A DNA stretch of 13,180 nucleotides, from positions 1 to 13,180 of the forward strand of contig CAJULW010000041.1 in assembly GCA_910587515.1 (NCBI GenBank), read 5' to 3'. This DNA comes from an uncultured Duncaniella sp. (GTDB lineage: Bacteria > Bacteroidota > Bacteroidia > Bacteroidales > Muribaculaceae). The translations under genes and the position numbers were made by a program. Position 1 is the first letter of the stretch; every line of letters begins with the position of its first letter. Of this stretch, positions 6,407-13,180 are shown piece after piece. The notes below the pieces were generated by a model. It worked only from the letters and a program-made list of their open reading frames with translations, had not been told where the DNA came from and did no database searches.

Positions 6407-7888
6407 ATGAATTATCCTCAGAATGGGAGCAGACTTTATCTTTTTTCAATAGTGCTCGTAGCGGTGCTCGGAGGTCTGCTTTTCGGCTATGACACAGCCG
6501 TGATTTCCGGAGCGGAAAAAGGTCTCCAGGCGTTTTTCCTTGGAGCAAAAGATTTTGTATATACAGACACCATACATGGTATCACCTCGTCGAGCGCGCT
6601 TATCGGTTGTATCATCGGTAGCGCACTTTCCGGTTTTTTTGCGTCGTATTTCGGACGCAAGCGTTCATTGGCCATAGCCGGTGTTTTCTTTTTCCTTTCA
6701 GCACTTGGAAGCTATGCGCCCGAATTTATGTTTTTTGAGAAGGGTGTGCCTTCGGCAAGTCTTCTTGTAGCTTTTAACATTTACCGTATACTCGGAGGCA
6801 TAGGCGTCGGTTTGGCCTCTGCCATCTGTCCGATGTATATAGCGGAAATCGCTCCTTCTGAAATGCGAGGCACGCTTGTTTCGTGGAACCAGTTTGCTAT
6901 CATTTTTGGACAATTAGTGGTTTATTTTGTGAATTTTCTTATTCTTGGGGAACATACTCAGCCAATTATCGAAAAGATCGGGGAGGCTGTCTATCGTGTA
7001 TCGGAGCAGTCGGATCTTTGGACTATTACCACCGGTTGGCGTTACATGTTCGGCAGCGAGGCCTATGTGGCGGGTGTATTCACCATATTGGTTTGCCTCG
7101 TTCCGGAATCACCTCGTTATTTGGTGCTTACCGGACGTGATGAGAAGGCATTGGGGATTCTTTCACACATTAATGGATATGAGAAGGCCCGCGTGATATT
7201 GAATCAGATCAAAAGCACTGTGGAAGTCAAGAGCGAAAAACTCTTCTCTTTCGGTGTCATGGTAATATTTGTAGGTGTCATGCTTTCAGTGTTTCAACAG
7301 GCCGTAGGTATAAATGCGGTGCTTTACTATGCCCCGCGTATTTTTGAATCCATGAACATGGGCAACCCGATGGTTCAGACAGTCATTATGGGGATAGTTA
7401 ATATCACTTTCACGCTTGTTGCCGTGTTCTCGGTTGAAAAGCTTGGCCGCAAGCCTCTTCTCATCTGGGGATCAATCGGCATGGCTATCGGTGCGTTCGG
7501 TGTGTGTGTATCGAATCTTGTGGAGGTCGCTCCGATTGTGCCGGTTGTGTCGATAATGGTTTATTCCGCTTCGTTCATGTTCTCCTGGGGTCCTATCTGT
7601 TGGGTGCTGATCGCTGAGATATTCCCGAATACGATACGCTCGGCTGCGGTCGCGATCGCTGTTGCGTTCCAATGGATTTTCAATTTCATTGTATCGTCGA
7701 CATTCGTTCCTATGTACAATATGACACTCGGAGATATGGGCGATAAATTCGGCCATATGTTTGTCTATGCTCTTTATGGTGTGATCTGTATAGTTGCCGC
7801 CTGGTTTGTGGCTTCGCTGGTTCCTGAGACCAAGGGCAAGACCCTTGAAGATATGACGAATCTTTGGCGCAAGCGCGACAAGCGATAA
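6407..7888 (+). CDS. xylE: D-xylose:H+ symporter, MFS sugar porter family
   Basis: This 493-residue inner membrane transporter with 12 predicted helices imports xylose with a proton. Sugar-porter signatures are present: GGLLFGYDTAVISG (22-35), GRK (83-85), YRILGGIGVGLAS (126-138), PESPRYL (233-239), GRKPLL (347-352) and PETKGKTLE near the C-terminus. The residues that bind xylose in E. coli XylE can be placed: Gln169, Gln297, Gln298 and Asn303 (QQAVGIN), Trp399 and Gln422. The coupling pair Asp29 and Arg127 matches E. coli Asp27 and Arg133. Such conservation supports xylose rather than only a generic sugar, although related porters carry arabinose, galactose or glucose. A loop of about 30 residues (182-211) between helices 5 and 6 is somewhat long. 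The gene follows xylA and precedes the GH51 gene by 37 bases, so the last two are likely cotranscribed. Confidence 0.93.
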   Translation: MNYPQNGSRLYLFSIVLVAVLGGLLFGYDTAVISGAEKGLQAFFLGAKDFVYTDTIHGITSSSALIGCIIGSALSGFFASYFGRKRSLAIAGVFFFLSALGSYAPEFMFFEKGVPSASLLVAFNIYRILGGIGVGLASAICPMYIAEIAPSEMRGTLVSWNQFAIIFGQLVVYFVNFLILGEHTQPIIEKIGEAVYRVSEQSDLWTITTGWRYMFGSEAYVAGVFTILVCLVPESPRYLVLTGRDEKALGILSHINGYEKARVILNQIKSTVEVKSEKLFSFGVMVIFVGVMLSVFQQAVGINAVLYYAPRIFESMNMGNPMVQTVIMGIVNITFTLVAVFSVEKLGRKPLLIWGSIGMAIGAFGVCVSNLVEVAPIVPVVSIMVYSASFMFSWGPICWVLIAEIFPNTIRSAAVAIAVAFQWIFNFIVSSTFVPMYNMTLGDMGDKFGHMFVYALYGVICIVAAWFVASLVPETKGKTLEDMTNLWRKRDKR

Positions 7889-7925
7889 TATTTTTGATAT
7901 ATTGTACAGCCACCTTAAATTATAT

Positions 7926-9455
7926 ATGATGAAATTTAGTATTTTGATCTCAGCGGTGATGGTTGCGACTACAGTTCAGGCCGCTGATGGAATATCAATA
8001 AAGTTGAACCCGTCTGATTCTGCTCCGATAATAGCACCGGAAATGTATGGTCAGTTTACGGAACATCTTGGAAGCTGTATATATGGTGGAATATGGGTGG
8101 GAGAGGATTCTCCCATCCCTAATACCAAAGGTTATCGAAACGATGTGCTTGAGGCTATAAAAGAATTGAAAGTGCCTGTCATGCGTTGGCCCGGAGGTTG
8201 CTTCGCAGATGAATATCATTGGATGGACGGCATCGGTCCGCGTTCGAAGCGGCCGCGTATGGTTAACACCAACTGGGGCGGAACGGTTGAGGATAATTCA
8301 TTCGGTACTCATGAATTCCTTGATCTGTGCGAGCTGACAGGTGTCGAGCCTTATATCAGTGGCAATGTCGGCAGTGGATCTGTCGATGAGATGCAGAAAT
8401 GGATTGAATATATGACTGCATCCGATGGACCGATGGCTCTCCTTCGCAAAGAGAATGGCAGGGAGAAGCCATGGAAAGTGAAATATTTCGGTGTCGGCAA
8501 CGAGACATGGGGATGTGGCGGACACATGACAGCTGAATACTATGCCGATATCTATCGCCGTTATCAGACTTACTGTAAGAATTATGGGGCCAACCATCTC
8601 TATAAGATTGCATCCGGAGGTAACGCTTCTGATTTCCATTGGACGGATGTGTGCATGAAGAGTGCCGCCAAGATGATGGATGGCATATCTTTCCACTATT
8701 ATTATGTGGATGATTGGAACGCGAAGGGGTCTGCCACCGATTTTGATGCCGATAGCTACTATATGACTATGGGACATGTCTATGATATTAATACCGCTAT
8801 CGAGGGCCACTCAAAGATTATGGATAAGTATGATCCGGAAAGACGTGTCGGTCTTATGATTGACGAGTGGGGGACATGGTGGGATGTCGAACCTGGGACA
8901 AACCCGGGTCATCTCTATCAGCAAAATACCATGCGCGATGCTCTTGTCGCTGCGGTGTCGCTTAACATATTCCATAATCATGCGGCCCGTGTAAAGATGG
9001 CCAATATCGCACAATTTGCAAATGTGCTCCAGGCGATGCTTCTTACAAAGGGTGATCAGATGGTGAAAACTCCGACTTTTTATGTTTTCAAAATGTATAT
9101 TCCTCACATGGGTGCGCGCCTGGTTCCTCTCGATATTGAAAATTGTGAGGTGATTGAGGTGCATGGCCGAAAGGCTCCGGTCGTGAGCGCTACAGCTTCT
9201 CAAAAGGATGGAGTCACTACTATTTCGATGGCCAATATACTTATTGACAGGCCTCAGGAGATTACGATTGATCTTGCAGGCATGAAAGCATCGCAGGTTA
9301 GTGGCGGGATCATCTCCGCTTCCGATATCCGTGACTACAATGATTTTGGCAAGCCGGAAAAGATTACCCTTCGTCCTTTCAGCGGTGCGAAAATCAAGGA
9401 TGGACGTCTTACAGTCAAACTTCCGGCAAGTTCGATTGTGACTCTACGTATTTGA
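7926..9455 (+). CDS. Exported GH51 alpha-L-arabinofuranosidase
   Basis: The enzyme removes alpha-L-arabinofuranosyl side groups from arabinoxylan or arabinan oligosaccharides by a retaining mechanism. Two tandem ATGs (7926, 7929) start a clear signal peptide (KFSILISAVMVATTVQA, cut before ADG) without a lipobox Cys, so a periplasmic location is expected. An in-frame TTG at 7902 would add eight residues before the signal and is less likely. With the 7926 start the protein has 509 residues. GH51 landmarks are MYGQFTEHLG (40-49), MRWPGGCFAD (86-95), the acid/base Glu193 in GVGNETWGCGG, and the nucleophile Glu314 in MIDEWGTWWD. A C-terminal beta domain carries the usual end. The gene lies 37 bases after xylE and 84 before the aldolase. 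Its presence ties the xylose genes to arabinoxylan use. No SusC/SusD pair or xylanase is in the window, so small oligosaccharides must arrive by other means. Confidence 0.94.
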   Translation: MMKFSILISAVMVATTVQAADGISIKLNPSDSAPIIAPEMYGQFTEHLGSCIYGGIWVGEDSPIPNTKGYRNDVLEAIKELKVPVMRWPGGCFADEYHWMDGIGPRSKRPRMVNTNWGGTVEDNSFGTHEFLDLCELTGVEPYISGNVGSGSVDEMQKWIEYMTASDGPMALLRKENGREKPWKVKYFGVGNETWGCGGHMTAEYYADIYRRYQTYCKNYGANHLYKIASGGNASDFHWTDVCMKSAAKMMDGISFHYYYVDDWNAKGSATDFDADSYYMTMGHVYDINTAIEGHSKIMDKYDPERRVGLMIDEWGTWWDVEPGTNPGHLYQQNTMRDALVAAVSLNIFHNHAARVKMANIAQFANVLQAMLLTKGDQMVKTPTFYVFKMYIPHMGARLVPLDIENCEVIEVHGRKAPVVSATASQKDGVTTISMANILIDRPQEITIDLAGMKASQVSGGIISASDIRDYNDFGKPEKITLRPFSGAKIKDGRLTVKLPASSIVTLRI

Positions 9456-9539
9456 CCGTGCAATATAACGGATTAAAAAACGTTTATCTTCATGAGAAAA
9501 AATAGATTAAAACATTAAAATCAAATTTACCTAAAAAAT

Positions 9540-10208
9540 ATGGCAAAGTTCGATAAAATAGCAGTTCTCGCCAAGATGGGCGAGACGGGTGTGGTTCCGG
9601 TGTTCTACCACAAAGATGCCGAGGTAGCGAAACAAGTTGTCAAAGCTTGTTACGAAGGTGGTGTCAGAGCCTTTGAGTTTACCAATCGTGGCGATTTCGC
9701 TCATGAAGTTTTTGCGGAAGTCGTGAAATTTGCAGCAAAAGAATGCCCTGATATGGCAATGGGTGTTGGTTCCATTGTGGATCCTGCTACAGCGGCTTTG
9801 TATATTCAGCTTGGAGCATGTTTTATCGTAGGCCCGCTTTTCAATCCTGAAGTGTCGCGTGTGTGCAATCGTCGTCTTGTCCCCTATACGCCTGGTTGCG
9901 GTAGCGTGAGCGAGGTTGGAGCGGCCCAGGAGACGGGTTGTGATCTTTGCAAATGTTTCCCTGGCGATGTCCTCGGAACCAAGTTCGTGAAAGGCCTCCT
10001 CGCTCCTATGCCTTGGACCAAACTGATGGTTACCGGTGGAGTCGAACCGACCAAAGAAAATATCGAAGGGTGGATCAAGGCTGGAGTATGGTGTGTCGGG
10101 ATGGGTTCAAAGCTTTTCCCGAGCGACCGTGTGGCTGCGCAAGATTGGAAATATGTCACAGACAAGTGTCGCGAAGCCCTCTCTTATGTAGCTGATGCAC
10201 GTAAGTGA
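9540..10208 (+). CDS. eda: KDPG/KHG aldolase (2-keto-3-deoxy-6-phosphogluconate / 4-hydroxy-2-oxoglutarate aldolase)
   Basis: This class I aldolase cleaves KDPG to pyruvate and glyceraldehyde 3-phosphate, the last step of the Entner-Doudoroff and hexuronate routes, through a Schiff base. At 222 residues it has the usual family length. VVPVF (18-22) forms the first strand. Glu46 and Arg50 in FEFTNRG match the catalytic Glu and phosphate/carboxylate Arg of the family, GVGSIVD is at 75-81, PYTPGC at 115-120, and Lys138 in CKCFPGD is the Schiff-base lysine. TGGV (165-168) and GMGSKLF bind phosphate. The usual FFPA reads CFPG, a small departure. It follows the GH51 gene by 84 A/T-rich bases and is followed by a strong terminator hairpin, so it is the last gene of the pentose cluster. 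No partner kinase (kdgK) is in view, which leaves its substrate source open. A related 2-keto-3-deoxy acid is possible. Confidence 0.9.
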   Translation: MAKFDKIAVLAKMGETGVVPVFYHKDAEVAKQVVKACYEGGVRAFEFTNRGDFAHEVFAEVVKFAAKECPDMAMGVGSIVDPATAALYIQLGACFIVGPLFNPEVSRVCNRRLVPYTPGCGSVSEVGAAQETGCDLCKCFPGDVLGTKFVKGLLAPMPWTKLMVTGGVEPTKENIEGWIKAGVWCVGMGSKLFPSDRVAAQDWKYVTDKCREALSYVADARK

Positions 10209-10230
10209 GCTGATATTAATTGAGTATTAA

Positions 10231-10274
10231 CGAATCAACCCCGGTCGTCATCGACCGGGGTTGATTCGTCTTTT
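10231..10274 (+). terminator. Terminator at the end of the pentose cluster
   Basis: A perfect 17-bp stem (CGAATCAACCCCGGTCG, 10231-10247, with its complement at 10252-10268) closes on a TCAT loop and is followed by TCTTTT. It lies 22 bases after the aldolase stop and 20 bases before the convergent rubrerythrin stop. It probably ends transcripts from both sides, although the T run is short on either strand. The loop is the same as in the hairpin after xylA. Confidence 0.85.
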
Positions 10275-10288
10275 GGTGTTATGGAGTA

Positions 10289-10870
10289 TTAATCCATGTC
10301 GAGAGCCTTGTAGTGTTGATAAGGATGGTCGCAGGCTGGACATTCCTTGGGAGGCTCCTTGCCTTCGAACACGTAGCCGCATACAAGACACTCCCATTTG
10401 ATGTCATGGTCGCGTTTCCATACTGTACCTTCCTTTACTTGTTTAAGGTAGGCCTCAAAACGTTTGCGATGGCGATTCTCAACTTCCGCGATTGAACGGA
10501 AATGCTCCGCTATTTCCGGAAATCCTTCCTGTTCGGCTGTTTTTGCTGCGTTGGTGTACATTTCTACACCTTCTTTCATTTCTTCACTTGCCGCGGTCTC
10601 AAGATTTGAGGCTGTATTACCGATGATACCCGCGTCTACATTCATGTTGCAGCCGACAACTCCACCTTCAAGAAGTTTGAAGAAGACTTTCCCATGTCTC
10701 AGCTCATTATCCGCTGTTTCACGGAATATTTCTCCGATAGGGAAGTAATTTTCTTTGTCGGCCTGTTTCGCATAATAGGTGTAACGCGAATAGGCTGAAG
10801 ACTCGGCCATGTAGGCTATGACAAGATTTTTTTCCGTCTCTGTGCCTTTGATACTTTTTTTATTAGACAT
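10289..10870 (-). CDS. rbr: Rubrerythrin
   Basis: Rubrerythrin reduces hydrogen peroxide in the cytoplasm of anaerobes, using a diiron site fed by a rubredoxin-like centre. The 193-residue protein has a four-helix ferritin-like domain with ligands at Glu23 (MAESSAY), Glu56 and His59 (NELRH), Glu97 and Glu100 (EEMKEGVEMY), and Glu131 and His134 (EVENRH). The rubredoxin domain follows with Cys161/Cys164 (CLVC) and Cys177/Cys180 (CPAC). All expected metal ligands are present and the length is normal. The gene is convergent with the aldolase gene, which lies on the other side of a shared hairpin. Upstream it is separated from glmS by the palindromic glmS terminator, so it has its own transcript. 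I could not identify a confident promoter or peroxide-regulator site in the 90-base leader. A purine-rich AGGAGGG (10920-10926 on the complement) is too far from the ATG to serve as its ribosome site. Confidence 0.97.
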   Translation of the reverse strand: MSNKKSIKGTETEKNLVIAYMAESSAYSRYTYYAKQADKENYFPIGEIFRETADNELRHGKVFFKLLEGGVVGCNMNVDAGIIGNTASNLETAASEEMKEGVEMYTNAAKTAEQEGFPEIAEHFRSIAEVENRHRKRFEAYLKQVKEGTVWKRDHDIKWECLVCGYVFEGKEPPKECPACDHPYQHYKALDMD

Positions 10871-10951
10871 GATCAGTGATTGTTTTTTTCTGGGTTTTGA
10901 ATATTAATCTATGATAATAACCCTCCTAAAGCTTAAAATGTTGACTTTGTA

Positions 10952-10989
10952 AAATAAAAAAGCAGTTTCCGTAATATTACGGAAACTGC
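10952..10989 (-). terminator. Intrinsic terminator of glmS
   Basis: Bases 10962-10989 are a perfect 28-base palindrome (GCAGTTTCCGTAAT and its complement). Allowing a small loop, it forms a stem of about 12 bp. On the minus strand it starts about 45 bases after the glmS stop and is followed by TTTTTTATTTT (10961-10951). This is a typical intrinsic terminator, and it isolates glmS from rubrerythrin. Confidence 0.85.
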
Positions 10990-11033
10990 CTGTGCGATTT
11001 GTTTGGTGTTTGTTTCTTTTAATCCTTCGATTG

Positions 11034-12881
11034 TTATTCTACGGTCACTGATTTGGCCAGATTTCTTGGCTGATCGACGTCCTTGCCTTTGTTGACGGCT
11101 ATATAATAAGCCAATAATTGTAAAGGTATAGAGGCGACGATTGGAGTGAGGCATTCTGGAACTTTCGGTATTTCTATACAATAATCCGCGATATCGTTCA
11201 TGGCTTCGTTGCCTTTGGATACGATAGCTACCACTGTTCCGCCACGTGATTTGACTTGCTGTACGTTGGAAATGATCTTGTCATACAGAGAGTCGCTTGG
11301 CGCTATTATAACGCTTGGCATGTCGTGATCTATAAGGGCGATCGGTCCGTGCTTCATCTCGGCGGCAGGATAGCCCTCAGCGTGGATGTAAGATATCTCT
11401 TTGAGTTTTAAAGCTCCTTCAAGCGCGGTAGGGTAGTTGTACCCGCGACCGAGATAGAGGAAGTTATGGGCGTATGAGAATATGCGTGATAGCTTCTTTA
11501 TCTCTTTGTCAACTTTCAAAGCCTCTTCGATTATTTCAGGAATATCGTTGAGAGAGGAGAGCACCTGATGCAGTTGGTCTTCATTGATGGCTCCTCTCAA
11601 TTGTCCGACGGACAAAGCGAGAAGTGTCAGTACAGTCACCTGGCCGGTGAATGCTTTTGTCGAGGCTACGCCTATTTCCGGTCCGACGTGAATATAGGTG
11701 CCTGAATCGGTGTTGCGTGGGATCGATGCGCCTACCACGTTGCATATACCGTAGACGAACGCTCCTTTTTCCTTTGCAAGTTGTATGGCCGCGAGTGTGT
11801 CGGCTGTTTCTCCGGACTGGCTGATGGAGATCACTATATCTTTCTCGTTAAGCACGGGATTCCCATAACGGAATTCGGATGCATATTCTACCTCCACAGG
11901 CATTTTGCAGAAATCTTGTATAAGTCTTTTGCCTATAAGGGCTGCGTGCCATGAGGTTCCGCAAGCGACGAGCGTGATTCGCTCGGCTGTCATGAAGCGT
12001 TCTTTGTTGAGATCTACGCCTGAAAGCATCACGCGACTGCAATTATCCACGATGCGTCCGCGCAGACAGTCGCGTAAAGTGGACGGCTGCTCAAAAATTT
12101 CCTTGAGCATGAATGTGTCATAACCGCCTTTTTCGAGCTGTGCGAGTGAAAGTTTTAGTTTTTGAATGTTTATCGTTGATGGTTCGTTGTTGAAAAGCGA
12201 TAACACTTGAAGAGGCTCGTTTCGGCTTATCACACCGACTTCATTGTCTTTGAGATATATCACCTTGTCTGTGTATCCGACGATCGGTGTCGCGTCTGAA
12301 GCGATGAATGTTTCGCCTTCTCCTATCCCTATGACAAGAGGAGAACTCTTTCGTGCGACGATCATCGTGTCGGGATTGTCTTGTTCGACAACTGCTATCG
12401 CGTATGCTCCTTCCACTTGAAGTAGTGCTTCTCTTACAGCGTCGAGCAACGAGCATGATGACGTCAGTTTTATGTATTCGATCAATTGTACGAGCACTTC
12501 GGTGTCTGTCTCGCTTTTGAATTCATATCCATGATTGGTCAGCACTTTTTTCAACACAGCGTAATTCTCGATGGTTCCGTTATGCACGAGGGCTATCATT
12601 CCGCTTTGTGATACATGTGGATGCGCGTTGACATCGTTTGGCTCTCCATGTGTCGCCCAACGGGTATGCGCTATGCCGAGATTACCTGTGGTTCTGCCTC
12701 CGGATGCCACTTGTTCCAGGTTTGATACTTTTCCTTGTGCCTTATGGATCCCGAGTTTGCCATCTGTGTCTACCAATGCGACTCCCGCGCTGTCATATCC
12801 TCGATATTCCAGCCTTTTCAGTCCTTGGATTAGTATGTCGTATGCTCTCTGCGAACCGATGTAGCCAACAATTCCACACAT
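11034..12881 (-). CDS. glmS: Glutamine--fructose-6-phosphate aminotransferase (isomerizing)
   Basis: GlmS makes glucosamine 6-phosphate from fructose 6-phosphate and glutamine, the first committed step toward UDP-GlcNAc for peptidoglycan and lipopolysaccharide. The 615-residue length matches the family (609 in E. coli). After removal of Met1, Cys2 of CGIVGYIG is the nucleophile of the N-terminal glutaminase domain (about 1-225). That domain also shows Arg74 (HTRWATHGE), Asn101-Gly102 (HNGTIENY) and Asp126 (SETDTEVL). The first SIS domain (about 290-430) has CGTSWHA (307-313) and SQSGETADT (354-362). The second has EGALKLKEISY, HAEGYPAAEMKHGP and ends in PRNLAKSVTVE. Nothing is missing. It is read alone, from a promoter at 13000-13008 through a leader of about 110 bases, to the terminator at 10952-10989. 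The leader shows no glmS-ribozyme-like core that I can recognise. Confidence 0.98.
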   Translation of the reverse strand: MCGIVGYIGSQRAYDILIQGLKRLEYRGYDSAGVALVDTDGKLGIHKAQGKVSNLEQVASGGRTTGNLGIAHTRWATHGEPNDVNAHPHVSQSGMIALVHNGTIENYAVLKKVLTNHGYEFKSETDTEVLVQLIEYIKLTSSCSLLDAVREALLQVEGAYAIAVVEQDNPDTMIVARKSSPLVIGIGEGETFIASDATPIVGYTDKVIYLKDNEVGVISRNEPLQVLSLFNNEPSTINIQKLKLSLAQLEKGGYDTFMLKEIFEQPSTLRDCLRGRIVDNCSRVMLSGVDLNKERFMTAERITLVACGTSWHAALIGKRLIQDFCKMPVEVEYASEFRYGNPVLNEKDIVISISQSGETADTLAAIQLAKEKGAFVYGICNVVGASIPRNTDSGTYIHVGPEIGVASTKAFTGQVTVLTLLALSVGQLRGAINEDQLHQVLSSLNDIPEIIEEALKVDKEIKKLSRIFSYAHNFLYLGRGYNYPTALEGALKLKEISYIHAEGYPAAEMKHGPIALIDHDMPSVIIAPSDSLYDKIISNVQQVKSRGGTVVAIVSKGNEAMNDIADYCIEIPKVPECLTPIVASIPLQLLAYYIAVNKGKDVDQPRNLAKSVTVE

Positions 12882-12999
12882 ATTATATTGAAAAATCGTG
12901 TTTAAAAGTTTTAATTAATAGGCCACATTACAAACTTGCATGGCCAAGATCAACAAAATGATAAATTAAAATTAGATTTGGCGTGAGGTCAAACCTTTT

Positions 13000-13008
13000 G
13001 CAAAGGTA
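13000..13008 (-). promoter_or_regulatory. glmS promoter (-7 box)
   Basis: On the minus strand TACCTTTGC (13008-13000) is an exact TAnnTTTGC match. The expected -33 TTTG at 19-21 bases is not present. A TTTTG occurs only 12 bases upstream (around 13021-13025), so the -33 contact may be weak. The predicted start near 12993 leaves about 110 bases of A/T-rich leader before the ATG at 12881. Confidence 0.6.
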
Positions 13009-13097
13009 TTAACAATAGGTCAAAATTCCTATATTAATAATGTTAAATAAGTTGGCGGGCCTGCGTATGTTAAATTCAGTTAAAAAGGCATTAAAAA

Positions 13098-13130
13098 TTT
13101 GGAGGGGATGTTAGAGTTTTATACCTTTGC
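13098..13130 (+). promoter_or_regulatory. Consensus Bacteroidota promoter reading out of the window
   Basis: TTTG (13098-13101), a 20-base spacer and TACCTTTGC (13122-13130) give an essentially perfect Bacteroidota housekeeping promoter on the plus strand. Upstream sequence is A/T-rich with repeated GTTAAA (around 13030-13085). The predicted start is near 13137, and no start codon appears before the window ends. It diverges from the glmS promoter, with about 115 bases between their -7 boxes. Confidence 0.8.
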
Positions 13131-13136
13131 ACTCGC

Positions 13137-13180
13137 TTTCAAGGAAGGGCCGTTCCGGAGGGAAGGTCCGAAAGGGATAA
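13137..13180 (+). other. 5' part of an unidentified G-rich transcript
   Basis: Downstream of the strong promoter the RNA would be G-rich, unlike the A-rich leaders of the protein genes here. It contains an imperfect direct repeat, GGAAGGGCCG (13143-13152) and GGAAGGTCCG (13161-13170), and GGGCC (13147-13151) can pair with GGTCC (13165-13169). This could be the start of a structured or stable RNA or a structured mRNA leader. The window ends before it can be identified. Confidence 0.35.

Noticed and set aside
7902..7925. Upstream TTG start for the GH51 gene
   Set aside because: It would put eight polar residues before a compact signal peptide. The tandem ATGs at 7926/7929 directly precede the signal and are the normal choice.
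12882..12993. glmS ribozyme in the glmS leader
   Set aside because: The leader is A/T-rich and shows none of the G/C-rich pseudoknot elements of the ribozyme, which is known mainly from Gram-positive bacteria.
1..13180. CRISPR arrays, insertion sequences, tRNA or rRNA genes
   Set aside because: I saw no regularly spaced repeats, transposase frames, terminal inverted repeats or cloverleaf-like sequences. The palindromes present are explained as terminators or short dyads.

Overview
The window looks like chromosomal DNA of a gut Bacteroidales bacterium, plausibly a Muribaculaceae-like member. The support is: several matches to the Bacteroidota promoter (TTTG about 20 nt before TAnnTTTGC); a long-form GGDQFGG-type xylose isomerase; a Nudix-type sugar regulator; an OmpA protein with the Bacteroidales GYASPxG and SWNRVSIC signatures; and A/T-rich leaders without strong Shine-Dalgarno sequences. 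The genus is a guess.

Left edge (1-1927), minus strand. A partial gene leaves the window at base 1. Its N-terminus loosely resembles a phage or virion structural protein, but I cannot name it. It is preceded by a 98-residue, acidic, low-complexity protein that has its own promoter. Further upstream lies an OmpA-family outer membrane protein with a promoter and an intrinsic terminator.

Bases 1928-2559 hold the ompA promoter, one doubtful small ORF and the leader of the next gene.

Centre (2560-10268), plus strand: a pentose-utilisation cluster of six genes read in one direction. They are a Nudix/winged-helix regulator (xylR/araR type), xylulokinase (xylB), xylose isomerase (xylA), a sugar/H+ symporter (xylE), an exported GH51 alpha-L-arabinofuranosidase and a KDPG/KHG aldolase. 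Together they would release arabinose from arabinoxylan fragments in the periplasm, import xylose, and convert it to xylulose 5-phosphate under control of the regulator. The aldolase does not belong to the isomerase route and suggests a link to uronate or aldonic acid breakdown. A strong hairpin separates xylA from xylE, and a perfect 17-bp stem ends the cluster.

Right side (10289-12881), minus strand: rubrerythrin (peroxide defence) and glmS (glucosamine-6-phosphate synthase), the latter with a palindromic terminator. The last 300 bases hold two promoters pointing away from each other. One serves glmS. The other is a near-perfect consensus promoter firing out of the window into a G-rich, repeat-containing leader of unknown identity.

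Nothing here is clearly a new system. The least explained parts are the left-edge gene pair, the aldolase in the pentose cluster, the catalytically degenerate Nudix regulator with its possible operator motif, and the right-edge transcript.
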